From Geoalkalibacter subterraneus (lineage in GTDB: Bacteria > Desulfobacterota > Desulfuromonadia > Desulfuromonadales > Geoalkalibacteraceae): a DNA stretch of 64,000 bases. Below the pieces are notes generated by a model that searched no databases, was not told where the DNA came from, and saw nothing but the letters and a program-made list of their open reading frames with translations. The stretch is from positions 1,426,001 through 1,490,000 of the forward strand of contig NZ_CP010311.1 in the NCBI RefSeq assembly GCF_000827125.1. Reading direction: 5' to 3'. This document shows, one piece after another, positions 25,301-33,410 of the stretch (the stretch's first letter is position 1; each line of letters starts with the position of its first letter). The position numbers and the translations under genes were made by a program.

Positions 25301-25856
25301 GCTTTACTGCAAAGTTTAGGACTGCCCGCACTTGGCTTGATAAAGCAGGTTTAGTTATTAACCAGCTGGCTATTGCTGGTGATGTTTTGTAATACGTCTT
25401 CACAAAAGCTCTGCCCGCGACATTTTTTAGTAACGTGTTGTCTCGATATTTGCGCAGCTCTCTTACTTGGTAACACGAAGGATCACCATAAACAGCAGTA
25501 GCAATGAAGCAATTACTGAATGTTTTTACTGTTGCAGCACAATAGGGGCAAACCGACTTTTCTGGGCTACCTCGATAAGTAATGATTCTAGGAACAATTT
25601 TTTTACCACAACTTGGACAGTTGATTCTGTCATCAGCAGGCCGAGTATTTTGCGAGGGCACTTTCGCAGTAATTGTGACATTGATTGCTCTTGGCCCTTT
25701 ATTTCCAGGCTTTGACTCAAACTGAACCGAATCGCCATTTGACGGTAACGATGCGCCATTGATGCTCTGAACATTAAAGTAATAATCTTCTCCGCCTTCA
25801 GATGTAATGAAGCCGTAACCCTTCTCTGAGCTGAACCATTTTACAGTGCCTTGCAC
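25281..25856 (-). CDS. cold-shock domain / zinc-ribbon / CFI-box protein
   Basis: 191 residues from a GTG start (reads MQGTVKWFSSEKGYGFI) behind AAGGAGAT, which gives the standard start of cold-shock domains. Residues 1-65 form the nucleic-acid-binding CSD. CPSCGKK ... CPYCAAT (~80-110) is a zinc ribbon. CFIATAVYGDPSCYQVRELR and on is a CFI-box helical region. It probably binds RNA or single-stranded DNA. Base composition is AT-richer than the core genome. Confidence 0.82.
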   Translation of the reverse strand: MQGTVKWFSSEKGYGFITSEGGEDYYFNVQSINGASLPSNGDSVQFESKPGNKGPRAINVTITAKVPSQNTRPADDRINCPSCGKKIVPRIITYRGSPEKSVCPYCAATVKTFSNCFIATAVYGDPSCYQVRELRKYRDNTLLKNVAGRAFVKTYYKTSPAIASWLITKPALSSQVRAVLNFAVKHITNKD

Positions 25857-25877
25857 GACATCTCCTTTTCTTATTGC

Positions 25878-25961
25878 ACATAACGCCCGCAGCACGCGCG
25901 GCTTTGTAATGGAGGCGCAGCCGCAATGAAAAAGCCGTCGCTGTGCCTGCGATTGTTAACT
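25878..25961 (-). repeat. attC site (~84 bp)
   Basis: Outer boxes ACATAAC and GTTAACT; arms AACGCCCGCAGCAC and GTGCCTGCGATTGTT. A second candidate outer box GTTAAAC lies at 25982-25988, which would make the site 111 bp. Confidence 0.75.
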
Positions 25962-25982
25962 TTTTTCTCGGTCAGCAATTTG

Positions 25983-26546
25983 TTAAACGCCCTTACTGAC
26001 TGAGACAAACGATTTGTTGAGAGCCTTAAGCTCTTTTACCAAGTTTGGCCCGTACCCGTGTTCTGCGGATTCACTACGCTCAAATGTCCGCACATCGAGA
26101 GACGATGTTGCGCTCAACCGTCTAGAGTAAAATCTTGGCTTTCCGACCGCATAATACTGGGCCTCAACTTGTATCGGTTCATCACCGATATATTTGTAAA
26201 GACCGCCGTATTGCCCCCAAGTTAGCGTGATCTGCTGCCCTGGTGCTAAAAATGGAATGCCAGTGACGATGGGGCCAACCTCCATAGACTCGGGCATTTT
26301 CTCTGGCACCTCTATGCTGAAAGCTTCGTAGGGAAGTGGCCTAGTCGGTTTAAATTTTATGCTGTGAGCAGCACCATTACCGATGTTCTTGATAATCAGA
26401 TTTACAATGGAAGGTCGTTTAATATCAGGATCGGCATAGACGATAACGACCGGATCAGTTGATGACCGAAAGACAGCGTATGTGACCACTACAGACGCTG
26501 TTGCAATCAAGGCCATAAAGACCGAAATCCAGTTACCAACATCCAT
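25983..26546 (-). CDS. membrane-anchored cassette protein, unknown
   Basis: 187 residues. One N-terminal transmembrane helix (WISVFMALIATASVVVTYAVF, residues ~6-26), then a soluble domain with PVVIVYADPDIKRPSIVNLI and PGQQITLTWGQYGGLY that looks beta-rich. No family is recognised. The design (short lumenal start, one helix, cytoplasmic sensor-like domain) is common among integron cassettes of unknown role. Confidence 0.7.
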   Translation of the reverse strand: MDVGNWISVFMALIATASVVVTYAVFRSSTDPVVIVYADPDIKRPSIVNLIIKNIGNGAAHSIKFKPTRPLPYEAFSIEVPEKMPESMEVGPIVTGIPFLAPGQQITLTWGQYGGLYKYIGDEPIQVEAQYYAVGKPRFYSRRLSATSSLDVRTFERSESAEHGYGPNLVKELKALNKSFVSVSKGV

Positions 26547-26565
26547 CTCGTTGCGACCTCCAAGA

Positions 26566-26640
26566 AGTTAACGCCAAGCGTAACCGGCCGGGCTTAGAGC
26601 GGAGCGAAAAGCCCGGTCCGAGTTGACGCTTTTGTTAGCA
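26566..26640 (-). repeat. attC site (75 bp)
   Basis: Outer boxes AGTTAAC and GTTAGCA. Stem CCGGCCGGGCTT pairs with AAGCCCGGTCCG. It is the attC of the restriction-modification cassette. Confidence 0.87.
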
Positions 26641-27561
26641 GTTAGTTTCGATAAGGTTCGCAATTTCACGAAACTTATCTGCCAGCAGCTTAGAGGCTTC
26701 AGGATTACCTGTCGCGCTTGCGGTAGTTTTCGCGATGCGTTGGAGGGCTGCATCGACATCCTTATCAGTAGCGCTTTCAGTAAATATCGCAAGGAACTGT
26801 TGCCAAGCTGCGAGCTGAATTCCCGCCAGCTTCTCTTCGAATAGTTCGGCTATGTAGTCCTCCATAACACCTGCGCGTGCCAACCGCCCAAAGTTACCGC
26901 CTCCATCACTCTCCGGGCGGTCGGAGATCATGTCCGATTTAGTCGGATAAAACTGAGCCACTGAAGACAGCTGAATATCTCTACTGGAAGTTCCCTTTCG
27001 TTTGTGCTGCCAATACCAATTTCTATATTCCGCAGCGTGCCTTGCACCCATTAGAAATGGTTCGAAGACTATTGGTGATCCGGAAATCACATTCGAAAGC
27101 GCCCAAGGGACAACGACCAAAAGATCCGCTGGCGCACAGACAGCAGGCGTCACTTTATAACGAAAGCTGGGCTCCTTTTCTTTGGCAAGCACATACCATC
27201 CTTTGAGCTCGATACCCAAAAGGACGTCGGGCTCTACATCCGGCGCACTGGCTTTCAAAACCACGTCAGGGAATGTTTGCGGTTGCCGCTCGAATTCATA
27301 GAGCGCGTATCGCTGCTCTGGATCCCACACCCCTCTCAATTTGTTTAAAGAGTTTACAACCTGCTGTTCAATAGTCGCACCAAGCGACGAGTTGAACGCA
27401 AACAAATCCGTTGCTAACACGCCGTCAATGTTAAGAGTACTCTCGAAACGTGAAGGCAATGAATAAATAGCCTTCTTGACGGCCACAAACAATTCATAAT
27501 GAGCCCATTTTTCCTCTGGCGCGGTAGCCGTAGGCGGACTAGGAATTTCGCTTTCGCTCAT
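26635..27561 (-). CDS. probable type II restriction endonuclease (PD-(D/E)xK)
   Basis: 308 residues. A PD-(D/E)xK active site is plausible: TFPDVVLK (D99) followed by PDVLLGIELKGW (E118, K120). No close named enzyme is recognised. The assignment rests on this motif and on the gene lying directly downstream of a DNA methyltransferase gene, overlapping it by 23 bp within a single cassette. The protein is mostly helical at both ends. If the pair is active, it would be a self-contained selfish defence cassette. Confidence 0.7.
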   Translation of the reverse strand: MSESEIPSPPTATAPEEKWAHYELFVAVKKAIYSLPSRFESTLNIDGVLATDLFAFNSSLGATIEQQVVNSLNKLRGVWDPEQRYALYEFERQPQTFPDVVLKASAPDVEPDVLLGIELKGWYVLAKEKEPSFRYKVTPAVCAPADLLVVVPWALSNVISGSPIVFEPFLMGARHAAEYRNWYWQHKRKGTSSRDIQLSSVAQFYPTKSDMISDRPESDGGGNFGRLARAGVMEDYIAELFEEKLAGIQLAAWQQFLAIFTESATDKDVDAALQRIAKTTASATGNPEASKLLADKFREIANLIETNC

Positions 27562-28603
27562 ACAGTGGAAGCTCCTGATAGATGGCGTTTATTCTTTCCG
27601 AAGCCGCATCGAAGTACTCGGGAATAAGTTCGGACGCGTAACATTGCCTGCCCATTCGTAGAGATGCGACGGTAGCTGAGCAAAGCCCCCCGAAGGGCTC
27701 CCAGACCACATCGCCTGGATCAGTTGAGGCTCCGATAATCCGCTCCATTAGCCGCAATGGCTTCTGGTTGGCATGCAACGATTGCATGCCCTTTCTAATG
27801 ATTCGCTCTTTGCCTCGAACTGCCGGCTCTTGCCAGACATTGGTGATGCCATGCACATGATTCCATTTAGCCCTCATGCGTTCCCATTTTCTTGCTGTAA
27901 GGTGTGTTTTACCATCAAGAGAAAAATATGGGCGGTCTGTATCTAGGCCATTTGCATTAGCATACTTGGCCAACATTTCCATCTTCTCGGGCGGCGGGAA
28001 GTACCATAAATCGCACTGCGTAAAATACTTCCGTGTTGCGGCATTCTTAACGCCACATGCTTCATTTGTTTTGTAGAGAGGCAATCCACTTCTTTGCCAC
28101 TCACTTCTGAGCCATTCTTTAATTGAGCAAGGCTTTCCGTCATAATCACGAAGCTGCACTTCTCGTACATACTGCACGCAAATCTCGGTTACGACAGGAA
28201 AGCCCCTGATCGTGTCTCCGTTACAGTTACCGGCAACATGCCCAATGCCTTTATCCCATATGTGTGCCGCCCTATACTTCCAGCCATGCAACTTCAATAC
28301 CTGGTGAACTTCAGCCCAAGCAAGCTCAGAACACCAAAACCACAGGGTCGTGTCGGCGCTAGCCTTCTTGCTCCACTCAGCGATGTGAGGCGCATACCAC
28401 TCTGCCAAACTCTCGACGCCATTCGGCTCACCTGGGAATTTCGCGAGCCCATAAGGGCCGTCCGAAACAATTGCTGTGGGAGTAGGCCACTCGCCATATT
28501 TCTCGAGTGAGTCTCCCAGATGGAGACTCACTTGAGGATGGGAGGCATCCTCAATCCGCAATGGTGCGGTTCTACGTTTTTGATACTTAATTATTTTTGC
28601 CAT
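27539..28603 (-). CDS. DNA methyltransferase, beta class (N6-adenine or N4-cytosine)
   Basis: 354 residues, start behind AGGAGCG. Motif IV is SDGPYG at 47-52, near the N-terminus. Motif I is DVVWEPFGGLCSATVAS near 298-314, towards the C-terminus. This order is typical of the beta class. SDGPYG departs from the usual (D/S/N)PPY but occurs in a branch of modification methylases. It should protect host DNA from the endonuclease encoded downstream. It is the first gene of the cassette. Confidence 0.87.
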   Translation of the reverse strand: MAKIIKYQKRRTAPLRIEDASHPQVSLHLGDSLEKYGEWPTPTAIVSDGPYGLAKFPGEPNGVESLAEWYAPHIAEWSKKASADTTLWFWCSELAWAEVHQVLKLHGWKYRAAHIWDKGIGHVAGNCNGDTIRGFPVVTEICVQYVREVQLRDYDGKPCSIKEWLRSEWQRSGLPLYKTNEACGVKNAATRKYFTQCDLWYFPPPEKMEMLAKYANANGLDTDRPYFSLDGKTHLTARKWERMRAKWNHVHGITNVWQEPAVRGKERIIRKGMQSLHANQKPLRLMERIIGASTDPGDVVWEPFGGLCSATVASLRMGRQCYASELIPEYFDAASERINAIYQELPLYERKRNS

Positions 28604-28683
28604 TATTCGCTCCTGCTAATGCGGCTAATAGCCGTAGTTTATCAAGGTGCGCCCCTTGTCCCTAGTGCGCTGAGTTCTCCCAC

Positions 28684-28758
28684 TGCTAACGCTCCGCATA
28701 ACCGGATGGCAATGGAGCGTAGCGGAATTGCCAGTCCGAGTTGATGCGGTTGTTATCT
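28684..28758 (-). repeat. attC site (75 bp)
   Basis: Outer boxes TGCTAAC and GTTATCT. Arms CCGCATAACCGGATGGCAAT and ATTGCCAGTCCGAGTTGATG. It is the attC of the three-lipoprotein cassette. Confidence 0.86.
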
Positions 28759-28767
28759 GATTTAGTT

Positions 28768-29187
28768 TTAATCAGCTTGGTGAGCAGTTAAGAACATCGC
28801 TTTTTCTAACGCTGCAAAAAACTGTTGGTATGGCTCCGGGTCCGTAACCGGCTGTACGTTATACTGTGCATTAGCACGCACGAGAAGCTGAGTTGTCCCT
28901 CGCGGTCGAACTGTTACCGTCATGCGGAGTGCATAACCCTTCAATTTTGTAGCACTGACGGTTCCAAGGGTTGCATCTGCTTTGTCGAGCACAAATCCTA
29001 AATCTTGCAGTGTTGCCATTACAGTTCTTAATGTCTTTTCTTTATCTGTTGTATCAAAAGCTCGTGTCTGAATGCTCCTCAGTTGAACTTGACTCGCTTC
29101 AGAATCAAGAAGGCGTTGTTGGGTTGTTGCGCACCCTGTAAGAAAAACAACTAATGCGACTAATAAAAGCGACAATTTTGTTTTCAT
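28768..29187 (-). CDS. lipoprotein of unknown function (third gene of lipoprotein cassette)
   Basis: 139 residues with a lipoprotein signal (MKTKLSLLLVALVVFLTGCA, Cys at 19). The mature part shares features with the preceding gene product: RxxQTRxFDTTDKEKTLRT, LQDLGFVLDKADATLG, VSATK, and a C-terminal YQQFFAALEKAMFL. The two are paralogues from an old duplication. It overlaps the upstream gene by four bases. Confidence 0.75.
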   Translation of the reverse strand: MKTKLSLLLVALVVFLTGCATTQQRLLDSEASQVQLRSIQTRAFDTTDKEKTLRTVMATLQDLGFVLDKADATLGTVSATKLKGYALRMTVTVRPRGTTQLLVRANAQYNVQPVTDPEPYQQFFAALEKAMFLTAHQAD

Positions 29188-29711
29188 ATTTCTTGTCCCT
29201 CCAGAAAAATTGCTTTTGAAAGCTTATCAAAAAATTCTTGGTACACTGCGGGATCAATTATACTCTCCGACTTAGTTACTTGCCCTTGTGTATTCCAAAC
29301 AATACGCTGGAAAGTTACTCTCACAGCTATATAATTTTCCTGGTCCCCTATAGGGCGAGTTACTACACTCGCCCGCATTTTTTGTTCTTTGTCGACTGCC
29401 ATTGCCCCCCCGCCCAAAGCTGCAACTATAACTGCTGTGACGATTTGCCCTGCATTTTCAGCACTTCTTTGTTTAGATGCTGTTATTAAACCAAGATTTG
29501 TTTCGCTTTCATCAATATTGAATCCCATATCCTGAAGAAGCCCAGCACAAGCGGCGAGTATTTTCCCCTCATCTTTAGTTTCGTACTTCCGCGTTTGCAT
29601 TTGACGTTCTGCAAGAGACTCAGGACTTAAGGTTAAAGCATCTTTTGGTATTGTTTGGCACCCGGCTACAAGAAAAGCGCCGACAAGAAATATTGATAAA
29701 AACTTTTTCAT
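29184..29711 (-). CDS. lipoprotein of unknown function, paralogue of its downstream neighbour
   Basis: 175 residues. Lipobox LVAGC (Cys at 18). Mature part: RQMQTRKYETKDEGKILAAC, LLQDMGFNIDESETNLGLIT, then a glycine/alanine-rich hydrophobic stretch (IVTAVIVAALGGGAMAV), and YQEFFDKLSKAIFLEGQ at the end. The hydrophobic stretch is absent from the smaller paralogue. It probably acts in the periplasm or at the outer membrane. Confidence 0.75.
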   Translation of the reverse strand: MKKFLSIFLVGAFLVAGCQTIPKDALTLSPESLAERQMQTRKYETKDEGKILAACAGLLQDMGFNIDESETNLGLITASKQRSAENAGQIVTAVIVAALGGGAMAVDKEQKMRASVVTRPIGDQENYIAVRVTFQRIVWNTQGQVTKSESIIDPAVYQEFFDKLSKAIFLEGQEI

Positions 29712-29723
29712 CTTCCTGCCCCC

Positions 29724-30140
29724 TTAAAATCGTGATGTATGATATGCAAAATCACGCACCTTTTTGTCATTGTCGAACTTAATTATTATAGTGAGGGTTT
29801 GTTGACTTGTTGAGGATGAACCAGCACTTCCACGATAGCCAAGCAAAATCAAAGTTCCATAACCTGAACTTTCTGATTGAACTCTATCAGTAGATATTTT
29901 GTCATAAATCCAGACTTCACGACCCTGTTCATCAGTAGTAACAATATTTGGCGAACCAAGAGCAGCCGCTACTTCTGCACCAGACATCCCTTTCTTGATT
30001 TCTTTTTGGACTGTCCCCACAGTCAATTTATCCCCTCGCAGCCCTTCCTGTGTATCTGACGCATGACGTGCGGCAACGCACCCTGTAAATAATGCAACGA
30101 GACAAATAAACACAATTGCCTTCAACACCTTTTTGAACAT
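29724..30140 (-). CDS. lipoprotein with SmpA/OmlA-like domain (first gene of cassette)
   Basis: 138 residues. Lipobox LFTGC (Cys at 21). The mature domain has TVGTVQKEIKKGMSGAEVAAAL, GSPNIVTTDEQGREVWIYDK and LTIIIKFDNDKKVRDFAYHT, the pattern of BamE/SmpA-type small lipoproteins. Base composition of the whole cassette is AT-rich compared with the core genome. Three co-oriented lipoprotein genes in one attC-bounded unit form a real operon. Confidence 0.78.
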   Translation of the reverse strand: MFKKVLKAIVFICLVALFTGCVAARHASDTQEGLRGDKLTVGTVQKEIKKGMSGAEVAAALGSPNIVTTDEQGREVWIYDKISTDRVQSESSGYGTLILLGYRGSAGSSSTSQQTLTIIIKFDNDKKVRDFAYHTSRF

Positions 30141-30185
30141 TTTTTACCTCCTTTGCGCGTTGAATAGGTGATTCGTTTCATTTAC

Positions 30186-30241
30186 AGATAACGCCTAAAG
30201 CAGCGGCGCGTTTACGCGTCCGCTGCCTTTACTTGTTCAAG
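30186..30241 (-). repeat. attC site (56 bp) abutting the recombinase/HUH unit, copy 2
   Basis: Outer boxes AGATAAC and GTTCAAG. Stem GCAGCGGCGCG pairs with CGCGTCCGCTGC. It differs from the attC at 22755-22816 except for the final TTGTTCAAG, where the shared mobile unit begins. Confidence 0.83.
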
Positions 30242-30411
30242 TAAGCCGCTTCGCGGCAGAAGTTCCTAAAATCAACACCTTCTCGCCTGCTCTCCCCCTC
30301 CTACCGTCTCATTTTTCCTAAAAAATACTTCCGTACCAGTCGATCATCTGCTTTTCATATCCACAAGCCGTCTTCCGCGGCGAAACCTCAACTGTGGAAA
30401 GGAGAACCATT

Positions 30412-31293
30412 ATGATGACCGACTGGTACGAACAATCGATGCGGGCCCTACAGCTATCCGGCAAAGGCGACAAAACTCAGCAGATGTACACCCGCTCGGT
30501 GCGCAAATTGGTGGAGTTTTACGAGAAAACTCCCGATGCCATCACCGAGACCGAACTGCAGGACTACTTCCTCCATCGCATCAATATCGACGAGTGGTCT
30601 CCCGGCACCATGCGCATCTGCCATGCCGGGATCCGCTTCTTTTTTACCAACGTCCTCGATCGCTCATGGCGCACCTTTGAATACCTGCATGTCCAGAAGG
30701 AGCGACGCCTGCCGACTGTACTCAGCTGCGAGGAGGTGCAGCGCGTTCTGGCCTGCGTCTATGCCTTTCACAACCGCGTCTTTCTCACCACCGTCTACTC
30801 CTGCGGCCTGCGTCTGCAGGAGGCCCTGCATCTAGAAGTCTCCGACATCGACAAGCAGCGCATGATGATTCATGTTTATCGCGGCAAGGGGGCCAAGGAC
30901 CGCTATGTGCCGCTACCGATGAGCACCTACAAGCTGTTGCGCAAATACTGGGCGACTCACCGTCATCCGCGCCTGCTCTTCCCGGCCCTGGGGCGCAACG
31001 GCAAGAATGCTCATAAATCTCAATCCCCCATGGCTGTCAGCAGCGTTCAGGGGGCCATGAAGAACGCCGTGCGCGAGGCGGGCATCCATAAAAAAGAGGT
31101 CAAGATCCACACCCTGCGCCACTCTTACGCGACCCATCTGCTTGAGGAGGGCGTCAACATCCGCGTCATCCAAAAGTATCTTGGCCATTCTTCCCTCGAC
31201 ACCACCCTGATTTACCTGCACCTGACCCAGAAGGGGAACGAGGATGCCTGCGCGCTGATCAACACTCTCATGGAGGGCCTCTTCCATGGATAA
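30412..31293 (+). CDS. tyrosine recombinase upstream of IS91 transposase, copy 2
   Basis: The 293-residue product appears identical to the copy at 22987-23868, with the Arg/Lys/His-Arg/His/Tyr catalytic set complete. Both copies being intact argues for recent spread. Confidence 0.9.
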   Translation: MMTDWYEQSMRALQLSGKGDKTQQMYTRSVRKLVEFYEKTPDAITETELQDYFLHRINIDEWSPGTMRICHAGIRFFFTNVLDRSWRTFEYLHVQKERRLPTVLSCEEVQRVLACVYAFHNRVFLTTVYSCGLRLQEALHLEVSDIDKQRMMIHVYRGKGAKDRYVPLPMSTYKLLRKYWATHRHPRLLFPALGRNGKNAHKSQSPMAVSSVQGAMKNAVREAGIHKKEVKIHTLRHSYATHLLEEGVNIRVIQKYLGHSSLDTTLIYLHLTQKGNEDACALINTLMEGLFHG

Positions 31294-32389
31294 GCTGACA
31301 GCGATCTTCCGCAGCTACGGCCCCGAATATCTTCAGCAACACGGTGCCAAGGTCCCGCCCCAGCACCGGAAGGTGATCGAAGCGATCTTACGCTGCCGGA
31401 CTCCTGAGAGCGGCACCACCATTTACCGTTGCGAGCACTGCGGCGAGGACCACGTGCTCCATCTGGGCTGCGGCAACCGTCACTGCCCGATCTGCCAGTA
31501 TCGCAAGGGCCGCCAGTGGCTCGAACGGCAGCTGGAACGCCAGATGCCGGGGGCGCATTTTATGCTGACCTTCACCGTCCCCGAGCCGTTGCGTCCCTTT
31601 ATGCGCAGCAACCAGCGGCTGGCCTACTCAGCGCTGTTCGCTGCCTCTTCGGAGGCGATGAAGCGGTTGGCCAAGGATTCCCGCTTCATCGGGGGCGACC
31701 TGCCGGGGTTCTTCGGCGTGCTGCATACCTGGGGCCGCCAACTACAGTATCACCCGCACATCCACTATGTGGTGACCGGCGGGGCTATCGCTTCGGGCAC
31801 CGGGCAATGGATGCCATCGCGCAACGAGTTCTACCTGCCGGTTCAGGCCCTCTCACTCATCGTTCGCGCCAAGTTCCGCGAGCGCATCAAGAAGGCCGGT
31901 CGGCTCGGCGAGATCCCCAGCAGCGTATGGAAAACCGACTGGAACGTCAACTGCCAGGCCGTCGGCGACGCCGAAGGTTCGCTGAAGTATCTGGCGCCCT
32001 ACGTCTTTCGTGTGGCGATCTCCAGCAGTCGCATCGTTTCGGTGGAAAAGGGCCGGGTCACCTTCAGCTACAAGAAGAAGGGGAGCAGTCGACCACGCAC
32101 CCGCGAAGTGTCCGCCCTGGAGTTCCTCCGACTGTTCCTGCAACATGTGCTGCCCTGGGGCTTTATGAAGGTGCGCTACTACGGTTTCTTGAGCCCTGGA
32201 TGCCGCATGCCTCTTGCGGAGGTTCGCGCCCGCATTCAGATTGCCCACGGCTTTGCCGTCACGGTACCGAAGGTGATGCCGGAACCACAACCGCCGTTAA
32301 GCTGTCGGCAGTGTGGGAAAGAACTTGAGGGGTACCGTCTGATCTTGCCACCGAAACGCAAACCTGAGAAGCGGGCGCGGACGGGGTAG
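31286..32389 (+). CDS. IS91-family HUH (Y2) transposase, copy 2
   Basis: 367 residues, apparently identical to the copy at 23861-24964: zinc finger, HPHIH and YLAPY motifs all kept. It is coupled to the upstream recombinase by an 8-bp overlap. Confidence 0.92.
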   Translation: MDKLTAIFRSYGPEYLQQHGAKVPPQHRKVIEAILRCRTPESGTTIYRCEHCGEDHVLHLGCGNRHCPICQYRKGRQWLERQLERQMPGAHFMLTFTVPEPLRPFMRSNQRLAYSALFAASSEAMKRLAKDSRFIGGDLPGFFGVLHTWGRQLQYHPHIHYVVTGGAIASGTGQWMPSRNEFYLPVQALSLIVRAKFRERIKKAGRLGEIPSSVWKTDWNVNCQAVGDAEGSLKYLAPYVFRVAISSSRIVSVEKGRVTFSYKKKGSSRPRTREVSALEFLRLFLQHVLPWGFMKVRYYGFLSPGCRMPLAEVRARIQIAHGFAVTVPKVMPEPQPPLSCRQCGKELEGYRLILPPKRKPEKRARTG

Positions 32390-32668
32390 AAACACCCTGC
32401 ACCTCTCCAAAACCCCATGTCGGGCCCTCAATGGTCTGCCCAGAACCTCTTTCTGAGCAGGAAGGCACCGGTGCGCCCAACGTGCTAAAAATGAGGTAAC
32501 TTGGCAGGAAATCCGAGGGTATTTTTACTAGCATTTGCCCTCTTGGCGCCGTCAAGGGGCTCGCAAGGCCCCATTGGCAGGTTCATTTCTCCCCCACCCG
32601 GGCCATCGCCCCCCCCCCACCTGAAAACCAATCCCCTATATTGAAAGATCGTGCCCAAACTCGGGCTT

Positions 32669-32725
32669 CTTGAACAATGGATTGAGACGACGCCTTCGGG
32701 TCGTATCAATCCTTATTGGTTAGCT
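32669..32725 (-). repeat. attC site (57 bp)
   Basis: Outer boxes CTTGAAC and GTTAGCT. It is identical to 25244-25297 through GTTA. It stands at the downstream side of the HEPN-like cassette gene but probably arrived with the mobile unit. Confidence 0.82.
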
Positions 32726-33396
32726 TTTTCATACCAATACATTTTACCCTTAGGTAATATCTCTTTCTCGTAAACCCTATCTTCGATCTGGCTGATTTTT
32801 CGCAAAACCGCTAGCCTCAAACTTTTTACTACTTCTGTAAAGGGAATGTCGGGGGCATCAGAAAAATCAGGTTGCATGAGTTCTCTGTATAATTTCGGCT
32901 TTTCATTTGATCTTTTGTTCGGGTAAAGAACCAAGGCGATTTTTACTTCTTCAAAATTATCCGCACCGCTATGAGCTGCAAAGTTGCGGCGCATGTGCAT
33001 AATTTTGTCATGACGCTCCCAGTACTTTTCGTCCAGCATCTTCCTCTCCAGTTTGATTTTCCGACCTTCGCAGGTAGTAAAGCATTTCCCATAAAATGTT
33101 AATGCTGCGACATACAGATCTTTAACAAGGTTGTAGGTTTTTCGGTCTGGTGAAATTTGAGGAGAGTTCCTACGCTCTTCTAAATACAATTCATCTATTT
33201 CTTCGAGCCATACCAGAACATTCCAAAGATCTTTTTCAATTAGCGCGTACCCCGCTAACTGTTGTGAAATTTTATCTTTTAGCTCTATTCGAGGAGCTCT
33301 TTTTCTTTTATGGAAGTACTTTGTGATCCTCTTAATCTGATTCGGATCAAGAATCTCATGCACTTCCCATCCGTCTTCTTGTTTAACTTTTCGCAT
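32713..33396 (-). CDS. cassette protein with HEPN-like Rx4H motif
   Basis: 227 residues from MRKVKQEDGW, the first ATG inside the cassette and behind a GAGAG site; a start 10 codons earlier would fall in the neighbouring attC. The protein is largely helical. Residues 137-142 read RNFAAH in KIMHMRRNFAAHSGA, the Rx4-6H signature of HEPN ribonucleases, placed in a long helix as expected. HEPN proteins are common RNase toxins and defence effectors. No nucleotidyltransferase partner is present. The motif alone is short, so the call is tentative. The base composition is AT-rich. Confidence 0.55.
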   Translation of the reverse strand: MRKVKQEDGWEVHEILDPNQIKRITKYFHKRKRAPRIELKDKISQQLAGYALIEKDLWNVLVWLEEIDELYLEERRNSPQISPDRKTYNLVKDLYVAALTFYGKCFTTCEGRKIKLERKMLDEKYWERHDKIMHMRRNFAAHSGADNFEEVKIALVLYPNKRSNEKPKLYRELMQPDFSDAPDIPFTEVVKSLRLAVLRKISQIEDRVYEKEILPKGKMYWYEKANQ

Positions 33397-33410
33397 AATT
33401 CTCTCAGGGA

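Larger units (their letters stand above)
30233..32722 (+). mobile_element. IS91-type unit with tyrosine recombinase, copy 2
   Basis: Appears to be an exact copy of 22808-25297 in the same orientation, again starting at an attC box GTTCAAG and ending with a complete attC-like hairpin. No bases outside the unit are shared on either side, which makes this transposition or recombination of a defined unit and not a larger duplication. Confidence 0.75.

Noticed and set aside
22808-32722. The two identical recombinase/HUH units as an assembly error
   Set aside because: The flanks on both sides are different, complete attC sites with intact neighbouring cassettes, and the breakpoints fall on meaningful boxes. 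An artefact would not be expected to respect them, although long reads would settle it.
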